Source of the DNA: Tectiglobus sp965223355
GTDB taxonomy: Bacteria > Pseudomonadota > Alphaproteobacteria > Rhizobiales > Hyphomicrobiaceae
Reading direction: 5' to 3'
Length of the DNA: 64,000 nt
Assembly (NCBI GenBank): GCA_965223355.1
Contig: CBDCWE010000003.1
Location: forward strand, 1,488,001 to 1,552,000
Part shown: positions 1 to 8,654 of the stretch, one piece after another
Layout of the letters: each line of letters opens with the position of its first letter
Position numbering within the stretch: position 1 is the stretch's first letter
Made by a program: the position numbers and the translations under genes
Notes under the pieces: model-generated
Told to the model about the DNA's origin: nothing
The model's database searches: none
The model's input: the letters and a program-made list of their open reading frames with translations, nothing else

Positions 1-746
1 TTGATGCGGCCAAGCACCCGGCGATGCTCTTAGCCGACACGATTTCTTCGTTTGCCTCGATCGATTTCCGCTTCGATGAGTGGGCCGTCGATGTCGCGGT
101 CGGCGGCAGCCAGAAGGGCCTGATGATGATCACCGGTTTGTCGTTCACCGGCATCAGTGAGCGCGCCATGGCGAAATCGCGAGACGGCGGCCTCAGGCGA
201 AGTTACTACGATTGGCAGCAGATGCTCACCGCCGAGCCGCAGCGGTTCCCCGGGACGTCGCCGGTGCATCTGATCTTCGGGCTCAATGAAGCTCTGCAAA
301 TCCTCGAAGATGAAGGGCTGCCGGCCGTCCTCGCGCGCCATCATCGCCTCGCCAACGCGACCCGGGCCGCGGTCCGCCACTGGGGTGGCAACAGCTCGGC
401 CAGCGCCTTCTCGGTGACGGAACAGGGTATCGACGGGCCGGTCGGGCAAATCGAGCTCCTGATGCGCGATCCGCAACGGCAGTCGAACTCGGTTACCGCG
501 GTGATGGTGCCCGACGGCCACGACAGCAACGCCATGCGCCGGATCGCTCTGGATCGCTATAATCTGTCGCTCGGCCAGGGATTGGGACCGCTTGCCGGGC
601 GCGCTTTTCGCATTGGCCATCTCGGCGATCTCAATGAACCAATGCTGCTCGGCGCCCTGGCGACGGTCGAGCTGGCGCTGAAGGACAGCGCCATACCCCA
701 CCAGGCCGGCGGCATCAATGCCGCGATCGATGCGCTTAGCGCGTGA
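1..746 (+). CDS. Class V aminotransferase (serine/alanine-glyoxylate type), 5'-truncated
   Basis: The reading frame is open from base 3, so the gene starts upstream of the window and only about the C-terminal 248 residues are present. The SQKGLM segment near bases 108-125 carries the lysine that binds PLP in class V aminotransferases of the serine-glyoxylate/alanine-glyoxylate group. The small domain follows, with conserved RIGHLGD near the C-terminus, typical of these enzymes. The family moves an amino group from serine, alanine or aspartate to glyoxylate in the cytoplasm. The exact substrate cannot be told from the fragment. A methyltransferase starts 34 bases downstream on the same strand and may be co-transcribed. 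Confidence 0.85.
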   Translation, partial: DAAKHPAMLLADTISSFASIDFRFDEWAVDVAVGGSQKGLMMITGLSFTGISERAMAKSRDGGLRRSYYDWQQMLTAEPQRFPGTSPVHLIFGLNEALQILEDEGLPAVLARHHRLANATRAAVRHWGGNSSASAFSVTEQGIDGPVGQIELLMRDPQRQSNSVTAVMVPDGHDSNAMRRIALDRYNLSLGQGLGPLAGRAFRIGHLGDLNEPMLLGALATVELALKDSAIPHQAGGINAAIDALSA

Positions 747-780
747 CGTGCTGTCGCTGCCAGAGAAAAGGAGCCGGCAA

Positions 781-1581
781 ATGAACAAGACCCTCGTTCA
801 ACAGCAATTCGGTGCCAATGCTGCCAACTATGTCGGATCGCACGTGCACGCGAAGGGCGCCTCACTGGCCGGCCTGGTGGCCGCGGTGCGCCCGCAGGCG
901 CATTGGCGCTGCGTTGATATCGCGACCGGGGCGGGCCACACCGCGATTGCGTTCGCGCCGCACGTTGCACATATGCTGGCCAGCGACCTGACGGTGGAAA
1001 TGCTCGAACAGGTGCGCAAGCAGGTCACAGAACAAGGATTGGGTAACGTCGCAACCGCGCACGGCGACGCCGAGGCCATGCCGTTCGAGGATGCGGCATT
1101 CGACCTGGTGACCTGCCGCATCGCGCCGCATCACTTTCCGAATATTGCCAAGTTCGTGTCCGAAGCACACCGCGTCCTCAAGCCCGGTGGGACCTTCGCC
1201 CTTGTCGACAACGTTTCACCCGACAGCGAAACAACCCCCGGCTTTAGCGATGAGGACCTTGCCGAGGCTGCGCAGACTTACAACGCATTTGAGAAGATCC
1301 GCGATCCCAGCCACGGCCGTGCGTGGACGCCAAAGGAGTGGCGAAACTGCATCGGCGAGGCGGGGCTTGAGATTACGCACTGGGAGTTTCTCGATAAATC
1401 CATGGACTTTGCCGCCTGGTGCAAGACCATGTCCGTGCCAGCCGAAACGGTTCCACGTTTGGCGCAAATGCTGCGCGATGCTTCGCCCGCATTTGCCGCC
1501 TACATCCGGCCGCGATTCGATGGTGACAATGCAGCGGGGTTCACGATCATGGAATTGCTTACAATCGCCAAAAAGGCGTGA
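781..1581 (+). CDS. SAM-dependent methyltransferase (class I, Methyltransf_11 type)
   Basis: 266 residues. The ATG at 781 is preferred over in-frame starts further upstream because AAAGGAG lies just before it. Motif I is seen as DIATGAGHTA (about residues 42-51), an acidic motif II as ASDLT, and the post-motif as HGDAEAMPF, followed by FDLVTCRIAPHHF and the RVLKPGGTFALVDN strand. This is the layout of UbiE/Methyltransf_11 small-molecule methyltransferases, with a C-terminal part that resembles other UbiE-like enzymes. The acceptor substrate is unknown. It follows the aminotransferase gene closely and could share its transcript. Confidence 0.85.
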   Translation: MNKTLVQQQFGANAANYVGSHVHAKGASLAGLVAAVRPQAHWRCVDIATGAGHTAIAFAPHVAHMLASDLTVEMLEQVRKQVTEQGLGNVATAHGDAEAMPFEDAAFDLVTCRIAPHHFPNIAKFVSEAHRVLKPGGTFALVDNVSPDSETTPGFSDEDLAEAAQTYNAFEKIRDPSHGRAWTPKEWRNCIGEAGLEITHWEFLDKSMDFAAWCKTMSVPAETVPRLAQMLRDASPAFAAYIRPRFDGDNAAGFTIMELLTIAKKA

Positions 1582-1876
1582 GATCGTCCGTCTATCGCGG
1601 GTTGGCGTCGATCGTCGATCACGGTGCAGTCACAACTCGCTTGCAGCTGAGGGTCCGGTCCCGACGGCGGTGCGTTGCCGTGCAAGACCACCACGACCAT
1701 GAGGGCGACATTTCGTTGTCAATCCACGGCGGGCATGACGTCTTTTCGGCTGTTGATCGCGCAATGCCGCGCCCAGTGTCGTCGTGATGCGAGTGTGTGT
1801 ATTGATACGAGCTTTCCATAGACTTGCCGTGCCGTCACCAAATCAAGCAGAGTCCGGTCGCACATCAACTGCAGGA

Positions 1877-2413
1877 ATGAGGCATTTGAGCATGCAATTG
1901 TGCAGCGGACCAATGCTTTGGGCATTATCGGCGCTCGCGATGGCGTATGTCTCGCTGCCGTCAGTGGCAATTGCACAGGGGCCGCCGTCGGTGACGGAAT
2001 ATGCCGCCCACGTCGGCAACGCACGGATTGTGCCGCCAGGCCACCTGGTGCTCGACGGCCACCGCTTAAGCTGCGGCAATCGGCCGACGGTCCTCGATCC
2101 GAGCCTTGATGATTTCGGCGCCGCCTATCCGGGATTTCTCATCATCAATCCGCGGTTGATCGCGCGCGTTCCGACGGCGGTCAAGCTGTGGATATATTCA
2201 CACGAGTGCGGTCATCAGTTTCGCGGCCCCAGTGAGGAAGTGGCGGACTGCTTTGCCGTGCAGCGCGGCCGCCGCCAGCGCTGGCTGACGACCGACGGCC
2301 TTGACAAAATCTGTAACTTCATAGGTCCGGCGCGTGGCTCAAGTATGCATTATTCGGGGCCGGAGCGTTGCCGGCTGATGCGCAAATGTTTTGCTTCAAA
2401 CAAGGTCTATTGA
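1877..2413 (+). CDS. Small secreted protein with HExxH metallopeptidase-like motif
   Basis: 178 residues from the ATG at 1877; an ATG at 1892 is also possible and has GAGG upstream. The N-terminus has a basic start, a hydrophobic stretch and a cleavage-like AIA-QG site, so export is likely. The mature part holds HECGHQF, an HExxH zinc-binding pattern, followed by EEVADCFAV, which could supply a third ligand as in gluzincins. Several cysteines suggest disulphides. The domain is close to what is seen in small uncharacterised alphaproteobacterial exported proteins. Activity is inferred only from the motif, and no neighbouring partner is obvious. Confidence 0.6.
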   Translation: MRHLSMQLCSGPMLWALSALAMAYVSLPSVAIAQGPPSVTEYAAHVGNARIVPPGHLVLDGHRLSCGNRPTVLDPSLDDFGAAYPGFLIINPRLIARVPTAVKLWIYSHECGHQFRGPSEEVADCFAVQRGRRQRWLTTDGLDKICNFIGPARGSSMHYSGPERCRLMRKCFASNKVY

Positions 2414-2489
2414 CCATATCCGACAGACGCCGGTTTGGCATTGCGATCTGATACCAGCCCGCATGAATATTGATCCGCTTCACCGGAGC

Positions 2490-2638
2490 TCAAAAAGGCG
2501 CGGGTTTTTGGCAGGATTGTTTAGGGCAGCGCCCTTAGACCAATCGCCGCGTTGCGGCGATCCTTGAGGGGCTTGTCCGCCCCTCAAACACCCCCGACCA
2601 GGGGATTTCTCCCCTGGACCCCAAACGTGTCCAGACCA
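2490..2638. repeat. GC-rich multi-hairpin repeat, copy 1
   Basis: A run of adjacent hairpins: a GGGC/GCCC stem, ATCGCCG-CGGCGAT, GAGGGGC-GCCCCTC and CCAGGGG-CCCCTGG, ending in GTCCAGACCACTAG. The same order of hairpins recurs at about 28191-28382, 32980-33119 and 50532-50775. The segment fills the gap between two convergent genes and encodes nothing recognisable. Its terminal CTAG is also the left end of the next repeat at 2639. Confidence 0.75.
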
Positions 2639-2777
2639 CTAGAGCAACCTGCCTTTATTCGGAATCGGAACGATCCCGAATAAAGGCAGAAAGTTGCTCG
2701 CCTCTAAAGTGGCGATCATCTTTGTGCTTTAAGTTGGAACCGCAATAGCGGTTCCAACTTAAAGCACGATGATCTAG
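2639..2777. repeat. CTAG-bounded palindromic element (MITE-like), composite copy 1
   Basis: A 139-bp element with CTAG at both ends (2639-2642 and 2774-2777). It contains two perfect or near-perfect stem-loops: TGCCTTTATTCGG paired with CCGAATAAAGGCA, and GTGCTTTAAGTTGGAACCGC paired with its complement. They are joined by a short spacer with GGCGATC. An inverted copy lies at 48900-49035 and shortened copies at 4328-4425, 5443-5506 and 25609-25667. The right CTAG supplies the TAG stop of the nitronate monooxygenase gene on the minus strand. Confidence 0.85.
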
Positions 2778-3913
2778 GCCTCCAGCGTTTTCGACAGTCG
2801 TTCGACCGCTTCGGCGAAGTCCTCCATAAATTCGTAGACGACTGCGCGCGAGGATTTTTCCTGGTTCATGAGGCCCACGGCCTGACCGACGTAGTAGGTC
2901 GCCAGCTCTTTCGCCCCATCGTGCCCGCCGGCCGCCAGGCGGTCGATCTTATCCATGGGCGGGCGCGAAAGCAGACCCTGAAACGGCATTGGCAACGGCT
3001 CAGGCGCGCCCGGCGCATACCACGCATCAGTCCAGGCCGACTGCAGTTGGCGCGTCGGTTTGCCGGTACGGCTGCGTGAGCGAACGGTGTTGCGCGGTGT
3101 CGCTTTGAGCATCTTTTCTTTGACGGTCGGCGTCGTCTCGGCCTCCGCCGTCGTCAGCCAGACCGAGCCGCACCAGGCACCGGCCGCGCCCATCGCCATA
3201 CAAGCTGCCATCTGGCGCCCGGTGGCAATGCCGCCCGCCGCCAGCACATGGATATTGTCGTAGTCCTTGATTGCATCGAGAACGTCGGGCACGACGACCA
3301 TGGTCGAGATCTCGCCGCAGTGCCCGCCGGCTTCGGTTCCCGATACAACGAGGATGTCGACGCCGGCCTCGGCGTGCTTGAGGGCATGTTCGCGCGCACC
3401 GGTGAGCGCGCCGACGGCGATGTCCTGTTCCCGGCAACGATCGATAATCGATTGCGGCGGCACCCCGAGCGCGTTCACAAACAGAGCGATCGGATGTTTG
3501 AAAGCGATATCGAGCAACTCGCCGGCCCCGGCTTCGCGCATGTTGTTGGTATAATCGGCGCCATACTTGCCAGACCACAGGTCCGATGTGTCAATGCCGT
3601 GCTTTTCCAGAAGCTGGTCGATGTAGGCGCGATGCTCCGGCGGCACCTGGGCCTGGAGGTCGGCCGTTGTCATTGCGCTATCGCCCTTGTGCTCCATTTT
3701 GTTCGGGATCAAAAGGTCGATGCCATAGGGCCGTCCGTCAATGTGTTTGTCGATCCAGTCGAGTTCGATCTCGAGGCTTGCCGCCGTGTGGCCGACGGCG
3801 CCGAGCACACCGAAACCGCCGGCCTTTGAGACCTCGGTAACGACGTCGCGGCAGTGGCTGAAGGCAAACAGCGGGAATTCAATGCCAAACTTTTCACACA
3901 GGGCGGACTTCAT
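2774..3913 (-). CDS. Nitronate monooxygenase family protein (NPD/2-nitropropane dioxygenase fold)
   Basis: 379 residues. The ATG at 3913 is chosen because GGAGGAAATC sits right before it. The protein begins with the typical entry strand FGIEFPLFAFS, then AGGFGVLGA. It carries the FMN-phosphate-binding regions VVSGTEAGGHCGE and LAAGGIATGRQMAACMAMGA of the PF03060 TIM barrel. Family members oxidise nitronates with FMN and O2, but some act as other flavin-dependent oxidoreductases, so the substrate is unproven. The stop codon TAG is formed by the CTAG end of a palindromic repeat, so the repeat was inserted exactly at the end of the gene. Confidence 0.85.
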   Translation of the reverse strand: MKSALCEKFGIEFPLFAFSHCRDVVTEVSKAGGFGVLGAVGHTAASLEIELDWIDKHIDGRPYGIDLLIPNKMEHKGDSAMTTADLQAQVPPEHRAYIDQLLEKHGIDTSDLWSGKYGADYTNNMREAGAGELLDIAFKHPIALFVNALGVPPQSIIDRCREQDIAVGALTGAREHALKHAEAGVDILVVSGTEAGGHCGEISTMVVVPDVLDAIKDYDNIHVLAAGGIATGRQMAACMAMGAAGAWCGSVWLTTAEAETTPTVKEKMLKATPRNTVRSRSRTGKPTRQLQSAWTDAWYAPGAPEPLPMPFQGLLSRPPMDKIDRLAAGGHDGAKELATYYVGQAVGLMNQEKSSRAVVYEFMEDFAEAVERLSKTLEA

Positions 3914-4050
3914 GCAGATTTCCTCCGGGATCGGTAGATCGGCGATCGTCGCGCGATGGCGGGCCGCATGCAAGTGATGGTTTCATATCACAGCTAAAGC
4001 CTGCCGGGTTTGGCTCGAACCGGCCCGCTTGAAGAGCGGACATGATCTAA

Positions 4051-4093
4051 CACTTTACTGAAAACTTCGCTTTGTCTCGCCAATCGTGATTCC
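4051..4093. repeat. IS-end-like sequence shared with 10879-10921
   Basis: A stretch of about 40 bases starting CACTTTACTGAAAA and continuing with TCGC and GTCTCG blocks. A similar sequence directly follows the LuxR-type gene at 10879. Here it precedes the IS1182-like transposase remnant, so it may be that element's left end. This assignment is an inference from two copies only. Confidence 0.4.
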
Positions 4094-4128
4094 GTTTTCG
4101 AATGGCAACTGGGTCGGAGAGCGGGACA

Positions 4129-4530
4129 TGCGCGGGCAGTTTCAGGATCAGGGCGGGCTGTTGTCATACATCGATCCCGAAACGCGCATTCCAGCCAAGC
4201 ACCCGTTACGCCAGATCCGTGAGCTGGTGCGCGAAGTTCTGGGTCAACTGGACGCGGAGTTTACCCGTCTCTATGCCCGCGATGGGCGCCCGTCGATCCC
4301 GCCCGAGATGCTGCTCTCAGCCCTGCTCTTAAAGCACAAAGATGATCGCCACTTTAGAGGCGAGCAACTTTCTGCCTTTATTCGGGATCGTTCCGATTCC
4401 GAATAAAGGCAGAAAGTTGCTCTAGAAGGTGTTCTACGGCATTCGCTCCGAGATCCAGCTGATAGAACAGCTCAACTACAATCTGCTGTTTCGCTGGTTT
4501 GTCGGCCTCTCGCAGGCCCACCGATGCAGC
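4129..4530 (+). pseudogene. IS1182-like (IS5-type) transposase remnant, interrupted by a palindromic element
   Basis: The N-terminal region of an IS1182-type transposase can be read: GLLSYIDPETRIPAKHPLR, then RPSIPPEMLLSALLL. The frame then enters a 94-bp palindromic repeat and stops. Removing bases 4332-4425 restores the expected continuation KVFYGIRSEIQLIEQLNYN followed by LLFRWFVGLS. After about 4530 homology is lost, so the catalytic part is missing. The copy is dead: it is both interrupted and truncated. Confidence 0.8.
4328..4425. repeat. CTAG-bounded palindromic element, 5'-shortened copy inside a transposase remnant
   Basis: Carries only the end of the first stem (TTAAAGCAC), the spacer with GATGATCGCC, the complete TGCCTTTATTCGG hairpin and a right end GTTGCTCTAG at 4416-4425. 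Excision of 94 bp restores the transposase reading frame, which shows that it is an insertion. The left stem arm present in the copies at 2639 and 48900 is absent here. Confidence 0.8.
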
Positions 4531-4640
4531 AGCCCACAACCGACGAACCGAAACCGTTGTGCCAGACAAACAGCACCGCCACGTTAGTTTTTCAGGCGAC
4601 TGTTAGGACCTTCGATGAGGCCTACGGCAATTCCGGTCAG

Positions 4641-5426
4641 TCAATCGTTCAGCACCTGCATGACCGATTGATGAAGATCGCGATTGGCAGCAGCGAGAAT
4701 GTCGCCAGACCAGTCAACGGTCAGTGACTCGCCCCGCCAATTGGTCATGATGCCTCCAGCACCGCTGATAACGGCTGCACAGGCAAAGAAATCGAACGGG
4801 TCAAAACCGCTGTCGATTGCAACATTGGTTCGACCCGACGCCAGCAGGCCGTATGCGTAGCACGACCCACCGTACTGAACGTAAGCCGCAGCCTCGCGCA
4901 CCATGACAAATCGTTTCAGTTCGTCGCTAGACATAAAGTCCGGATTGCTGCAGGTCACGAGCGCTGTGTCGAGATTTGTGCCGGAGGCCGTGGTTGCCGG
5001 CGTTCCGTTCCGCTTGGCGAACTTGCCGGCAACGCCGATCCACCGATCTGCGGTTGCTGGATGGTTGATGACGCCAAGAAAAGGCTGCCCTTTCCAGGCC
5101 AGGGCGATTAATGTTCCATAGACCGGCATGCCGGCAATGAACTGGGCGGTCCCATCAATCGGATCAAGAACCCACGTTAATTCGGCATCGGCATTTTTGC
5201 GACCGAACTCCTCGCCGAGTATGCCGTGCTCAGGGTATTCCTTCTCAATCATTTCCCTGAGCTTAGCTTCAACCGCTTTGTCCACGTTGGTAACGTATGA
5301 GGCATCCGCTTTAATCTCGACGTCTGGGCGATTAGCAGCCGCAGCCTCCAGCATGACGCCCGTCTCATCGGCCATGCGCTCGGCGAACTCAAGGAACGCA
5401 TCATGCGCCGGAAAATCTGTACTCAT
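4641..5426 (-). CDS. Inositol monophosphatase family protein, histidinol-phosphatase-like
   Basis: 261 residues from the ATG at 5426. Metal-binding motifs of the IMPase superfamily are visible: GEEFG, then WVLDPIDGTAQFIAG (the DPxDGT motif), and the C-terminal AIDSGFDPFDFFACAAVISGAG region, where the GxxPWD-like loop reads FDPFD. The spacing and the GTLIAL segment resemble HisN-type histidinol-phosphate phosphatases, but the family also includes inositol-1-phosphatases and PAP phosphatases. It needs Mg2+ and acts in the cytosol. It lies downstream of an amino-acid ABC transporter operon on the same strand, separated by a 64-bp repeat that may have been inserted within the operon. Confidence 0.8.
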   Translation of the reverse strand: MSTDFPAHDAFLEFAERMADETGVMLEAAAANRPDVEIKADASYVTNVDKAVEAKLREMIEKEYPEHGILGEEFGRKNADAELTWVLDPIDGTAQFIAGMPVYGTLIALAWKGQPFLGVINHPATADRWIGVAGKFAKRNGTPATTASGTNLDTALVTCSNPDFMSSDELKRFVMVREAAAYVQYGGSCYAYGLLASGRTNVAIDSGFDPFDFFACAAVISGAGGIMTNWRGESLTVDWSGDILAAANRDLHQSVMQVLND

Positions 5427-5442
5427 GTTTTGTGATGCCTGT

Positions 5443-5506
5443 TTAGAGCAACCTGCCTTTATTCGGAATCGGAACGATCCCGAATAAAGGCACAAAGATG
5501 ATCTAG
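5443..5506. repeat. CTAG-bounded palindromic element, short copy
   Basis: A 64-bp copy with one stem-loop only (TGCCTTTATTCGG and complement) and a right end GATGATCTAG. The left end reads TTAGAGCAAC rather than CTAG. The right CTAG (5503-5506) provides the TAG stop codon of the ABC ATPase gene. The element lies between that gene and the phosphatase gene, in the gap of an apparent operon. Confidence 0.85.
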
Positions 5507-6255
5507 TGTGTAAGGATTTGGTTGAGAAACTGCTTCGTGCGCTCACTTTTCGGACTATCGAAGAATGTCTCCGGTTCAGCCTGCTCAACGATTTCGCCTG
5601 CATCCATAAATACGACACGATCGGCAACCGAACGGGCAAACCCCATCTCGTGCGTCACGCAAATCATCGTCATACCGTCCTTTGCGAGATCTATCATTAC
5701 GTCGAGAACCTCGTTGATCATTTCCGGATCCAGCGCCGATGTGGGTTCGTCAAACAACATAATCTCAGGCTTCATACAGAGTGCGCGTGCGATGGCGACG
5801 CGCTGTTGCTGCCCACCGGAGAGCTGTATCGGGTATTTCTCGGCCTGCTCAGGGATTTTGACACGCTCGAGGTAGTGCATGGCGATTTCATGCGCCTCTT
5901 GCTTTGGTGTCTTGCGAACGAGGGTTTGAGCAATCATCAGGTTCTTCACAATTGTCATGTGCGGAAAGAGATTAAAACTCTGAAACACCATGCCCACTTC
6001 TCGGCGGACCGCGTCAATGTCCTCAAGTTTGTCCGTGAGTTCCGTACCATCTATGAAGATGCGGCCGCTTGAGTGGGCCTCAAGCCGGTTAATACAACGG
6101 ATCAATGTCGATTTGCCAGAGCCGGAGGGGCCGCACACGACGATCTTCTCTCCCCTGCTCACTTCCAAATTGACTTCTTTCAACGCCTCGAAGTCACCGA
6201 AAAGCTTGCTCACATTCTTAAGGACAACAATAGGTTGATCAGTGGCCGTTGTCAT
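5503..6255 (-). CDS. Polar amino-acid ABC transporter, ATP-binding protein (GlnQ/HisP type)
   Basis: 250 residues; the ATG at 6255 has GGAGG upstream. Walker A GPSGSGKST is at residues 42-50, the Q-loop is MVFQSFNLFPHMT, the signature is LSGGQQQR, Walker B is IMLFDEPTSALDPE, and the H-loop lies in CVTHEMGF. The HMT and EMGFA features are typical of the polar amino-acid uptake family. It powers import through the two permeases encoded just upstream (one base gap and then a 4-bp overlap), with the binding protein 7736-8542. The stop codon lies in the CTAG end of an inserted repeat. Confidence 0.95.
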   Translation of the reverse strand: MTTATDQPIVVLKNVSKLFGDFEALKEVNLEVSRGEKIVVCGPSGSGKSTLIRCINRLEAHSSGRIFIDGTELTDKLEDIDAVRREVGMVFQSFNLFPHMTIVKNLMIAQTLVRKTPKQEAHEIAMHYLERVKIPEQAEKYPIQLSGGQQQRVAIARALCMKPEIMLFDEPTSALDPEMINEVLDVMIDLAKDGMTMICVTHEMGFARSVADRVVFMDAGEIVEQAEPETFFDSPKSERTKQFLNQILTH

Positions 6256-6256
6256 A

Positions 6257-6949
6257 CTAAGCCTCCCGTACGGTATAGCGGCCGAGATACCGCTCAATCC
6301 TGCCGAAGAGCCGTTGGATAAAAAAAGTGAAGATCATGTAGATGATCGCCAGGGAGATAAAAATCTCGTAAGGCGCATAGGTTTCGGCGACGATCGTTCG
6401 GGCTATTCCCGTCATATCGACAATTGTTATGGTGCTGGCCAACGCCGTCGATTTCAGCAGGCTGACGACATCGTTGCTGTAGGCAGGAAGTGCGAGGCGC
6501 ACCGCAATCGGCGTCGTGATGTAGATGAACTTGTGCCGCGCCGACATGCCGAGCGCCGATCCGGCTTCCAGCAATCCATTGTCGACACCGAGCACACCGC
6601 CTCGGAGGATCTCCGAGACGTAGGCGCCGGTGTTCAGCGAGAGCGCAAGGATTGCGCACCCCATGGGCTCTCTGAGAATAGGCCAGAGCACGCTTTCACG
6701 AACGGCCTCGAACTGCGGCAGGCCGTAGTAGATAATAAAGATTTGAACGAGGAGAGGCGTGCCGCGAAAGACATAGATGTAGGTCTGGGCCGGCCAGTCC
6801 AGATAAAATCTACCACTGAGCCGCATCAAAAGCAGCACGATGGCAAGCAACAGGCCCAGAACACCGGACACGACCAACAAAGTCAGCGTGACACCAATAC
6901 CGGACAACATCGTCGGGATGCTTTCGGCGATCAGTTTGAAATCGATCAT
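6257..6949 (-). CDS. Polar amino-acid ABC transporter permease (HisM/GlnP type)
   Basis: 230 residues with about five membrane segments. The EAA-like loop reads LEAGSALGMSARHKFIYI, which contacts the ATPase, and FRGTPLLVQIF is the family's conserved N-terminal motif. The start at 6949 overlaps the end of the other permease by 4 bases (ATGA), and its stop lies one base before the ATPase start, so translation is probably coupled. It forms the membrane pore with the 6946-7647 product. The substrate is an amino acid or related cation or anion that cannot be fixed from sequence. Confidence 0.93.
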   Translation of the reverse strand: MIDFKLIAESIPTMLSGIGVTLTLLVVSGVLGLLLAIVLLLMRLSGRFYLDWPAQTYIYVFRGTPLLVQIFIIYYGLPQFEAVRESVLWPILREPMGCAILALSLNTGAYVSEILRGGVLGVDNGLLEAGSALGMSARHKFIYITTPIAVRLALPAYSNDVVSLLKSTALASTITIVDMTGIARTIVAETYAPYEIFISLAIIYMIFTFFIQRLFGRIERYLGRYTVREA

Positions 6950-7647
6950 CGCGCACCCTCCGTCGTTCGCTTGCCGAACTTTTCAAGTCCCATGACGGAG
7001 AGTGTGATCAAGGACGAAAATGCCAAATAGATTGCGCCGACGACGAGATACATCGTGAACGGCTTGCCCGTGACCGTTGTTGCCTGCTTGGCAACGAACA
7101 AAGTTTCGTTCAGGCCGATCACCGAAATCAGGGCTGTGTCTTTGATAAGGGAAAGCATGTGGTTGCCGAATGGCGGAAGGGCCAGACGCCACATCTCGGG
7201 GATGCGTACGTAGAAGAACGTCTGAAGGGTTGACATCCCGAGCGCACGCGCGGCCTCTATGCTGCCGGGATTAACACCCAGAAAGGCGCCTCGGAACGTT
7301 TCTGTCGCGTAAGAGCCGACAATCACCGCGATCGCAAAGGTGCCGGCCCAGAACGGAGGAACGTCGACGAACTTGACCTCCGGATTAAAAATCTGCGCGA
7401 TCGAGGTTAGAAAAATAGCTGATCCGAAATAGACCAGAAGGATGACCAGGATTTCCGGGGTGCCGCGAAAAATCACCGTGTAGGCGTTCGCTATCTTTTG
7501 GGCTATGCGGCTGTCGGAGAGCTTGGCGCCGGCACCAATCAGACCGAAGATAATCATGAGGCCAAGCGATGTCACGAAGACCTTGGCGATGACGATGGCG
7601 CCCCAGAAGTAATCATCCCACCAACCGGTTACGGCGTCCACGCCCAC
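6946..7647 (-). CDS. Polar amino-acid ABC transporter permease (HisQ type)
   Basis: 233 residues, multi-pass. It has FRGTPEILVILLVYFG near residue 60 and the EAA loop IEAARALGMSTLQTFFYV, diagnostic for the HisMQ permease family. It overlaps the second permease by 4 bases. The N-terminus GWWDDYFWGAIVIAKVF is typical of the HisQ subgroup. The paired permeases imply a heterodimeric pore. The binding protein is 88 bases upstream on the same strand. Confidence 0.93.
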   Translation of the reverse strand: MGVDAVTGWWDDYFWGAIVIAKVFVTSLGLMIIFGLIGAGAKLSDSRIAQKIANAYTVIFRGTPEILVILLVYFGSAIFLTSIAQIFNPEVKFVDVPPFWAGTFAIAVIVGSYATETFRGAFLGVNPGSIEAARALGMSTLQTFFYVRIPEMWRLALPPFGNHMLSLIKDTALISVIGLNETLFVAKQATTVTGKPFTMYLVVGAIYLAFSSLITLSVMGLEKFGKRTTEGAR

Positions 7648-7735
7648 AGTCCCCCTGCATGATCCTTGTCATCTCGACGACAAGAAGCGGCATGGCGCAC
7701 AACGGGGCGACTGCCGCTTCCCATCGATTTAGGAC

Positions 7736-8542
7736 CTACTGACCCCATTCGTCCTTGTGCAGTTTGAACGGAAAGATCTTCCGAGCATACTTCTCAAGTT
7801 CTCCGGAATTGATCAGCTGTTTGAGTGCCCAGTCGAGTCGAGCCTTGAGTTCCGGCTGCCCCTGGCGCAGGCCGATGCCGACACCCACGCCGAAATATTT
7901 TTCTTCATCGACGGGAGGGCCCTTAAGTTCAAAGCCGGTGCCGCCTTCCTTGGATAGGAATTTGAGATACGCCTTCATCGGATTGGTCATGATGATGTCC
8001 ACGCGGCCGTTCTGCAAATCGAGGTAGAGCGACTCGTTGTTGTCATAGAAGACGACGTCTGCCTCTGGCAGGACAGCTTTGAACCAATGCGAATAAGTCG
8101 AAGCGCGCTCCAAACCAACTTTCAACCCCTTGAAGTTGGCCGGGATGGGTTTTCCGGCGTCGTCAAAAAGCTTCACTTTCAACTTCTTTGACCCAACAAG
8201 CTGGCCGATTGAAAAGCGATACGGGCTCGAGAAGTCAATCTTTTCCTTCCGCTTTTCGGTAATCGACATGGACGCGATCACCAGGTCGAATTTGTTCGCC
8301 AGCAGCGCCGGGATCATGCCGTCCCATTCCTGGCATACGAACTCAAGATCGGCGCCTATGATCTTTGCGACACCGTGAGCCACATCGACGTCATAGCCCG
8401 CCAACTTTCCGTCCGCGGTTCTGTAGTTGAAAGGAGCATAGGTACACTCCATACCGACACGGAATGTTTCCGCCTGGGCGCCGGTCGCAAACAACACCGC
8501 AAGGGCGCCGGCGGTTAGAGTTTTGATAGCACTGAGTTTCAT
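7736..8542 (-). CDS. Periplasmic amino-acid-binding protein (family 3 solute-binding)
   Basis: 268 residues with a clear signal peptide ending GAQA-ETF. The mature protein starts RVGMECTYAPFNYRTADGKLAGYDVDVA, the family 3 signature region, and continues with the ligand-binding DLVIASMSIT and the hinge VGLERASTY. Lysine/arginine/ornithine and opine binders share these features; GMECTYAPFN is close to ArgT/HisJ and octopine/nopaline-type proteins. It delivers substrate to the two permeases downstream. The aminotransferase gene upstream in the same direction suggests that the substrate may be catabolised after import. Confidence 0.93.
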   Translation of the reverse strand: MKLSAIKTLTAGALAVLFATGAQAETFRVGMECTYAPFNYRTADGKLAGYDVDVAHGVAKIIGADLEFVCQEWDGMIPALLANKFDLVIASMSITEKRKEKIDFSSPYRFSIGQLVGSKKLKVKLFDDAGKPIPANFKGLKVGLERASTYSHWFKAVLPEADVVFYDNNESLYLDLQNGRVDIIMTNPMKAYLKFLSKEGGTGFELKGPPVDEEKYFGVGVGIGLRQGQPELKARLDWALKQLINSGELEKYARKIFPFKLHKDEWGQ

Positions 8543-8654
8543 GATTTCCTCCCGAAGTTTTACCGGTTGCTGTAAAAGGTTATATGTTGAATGGCTCTAC
8601 CTGTTCATGCGTAATCGGAGTAATCCGATCCTAACACTTTGCGATCGGAAAATC

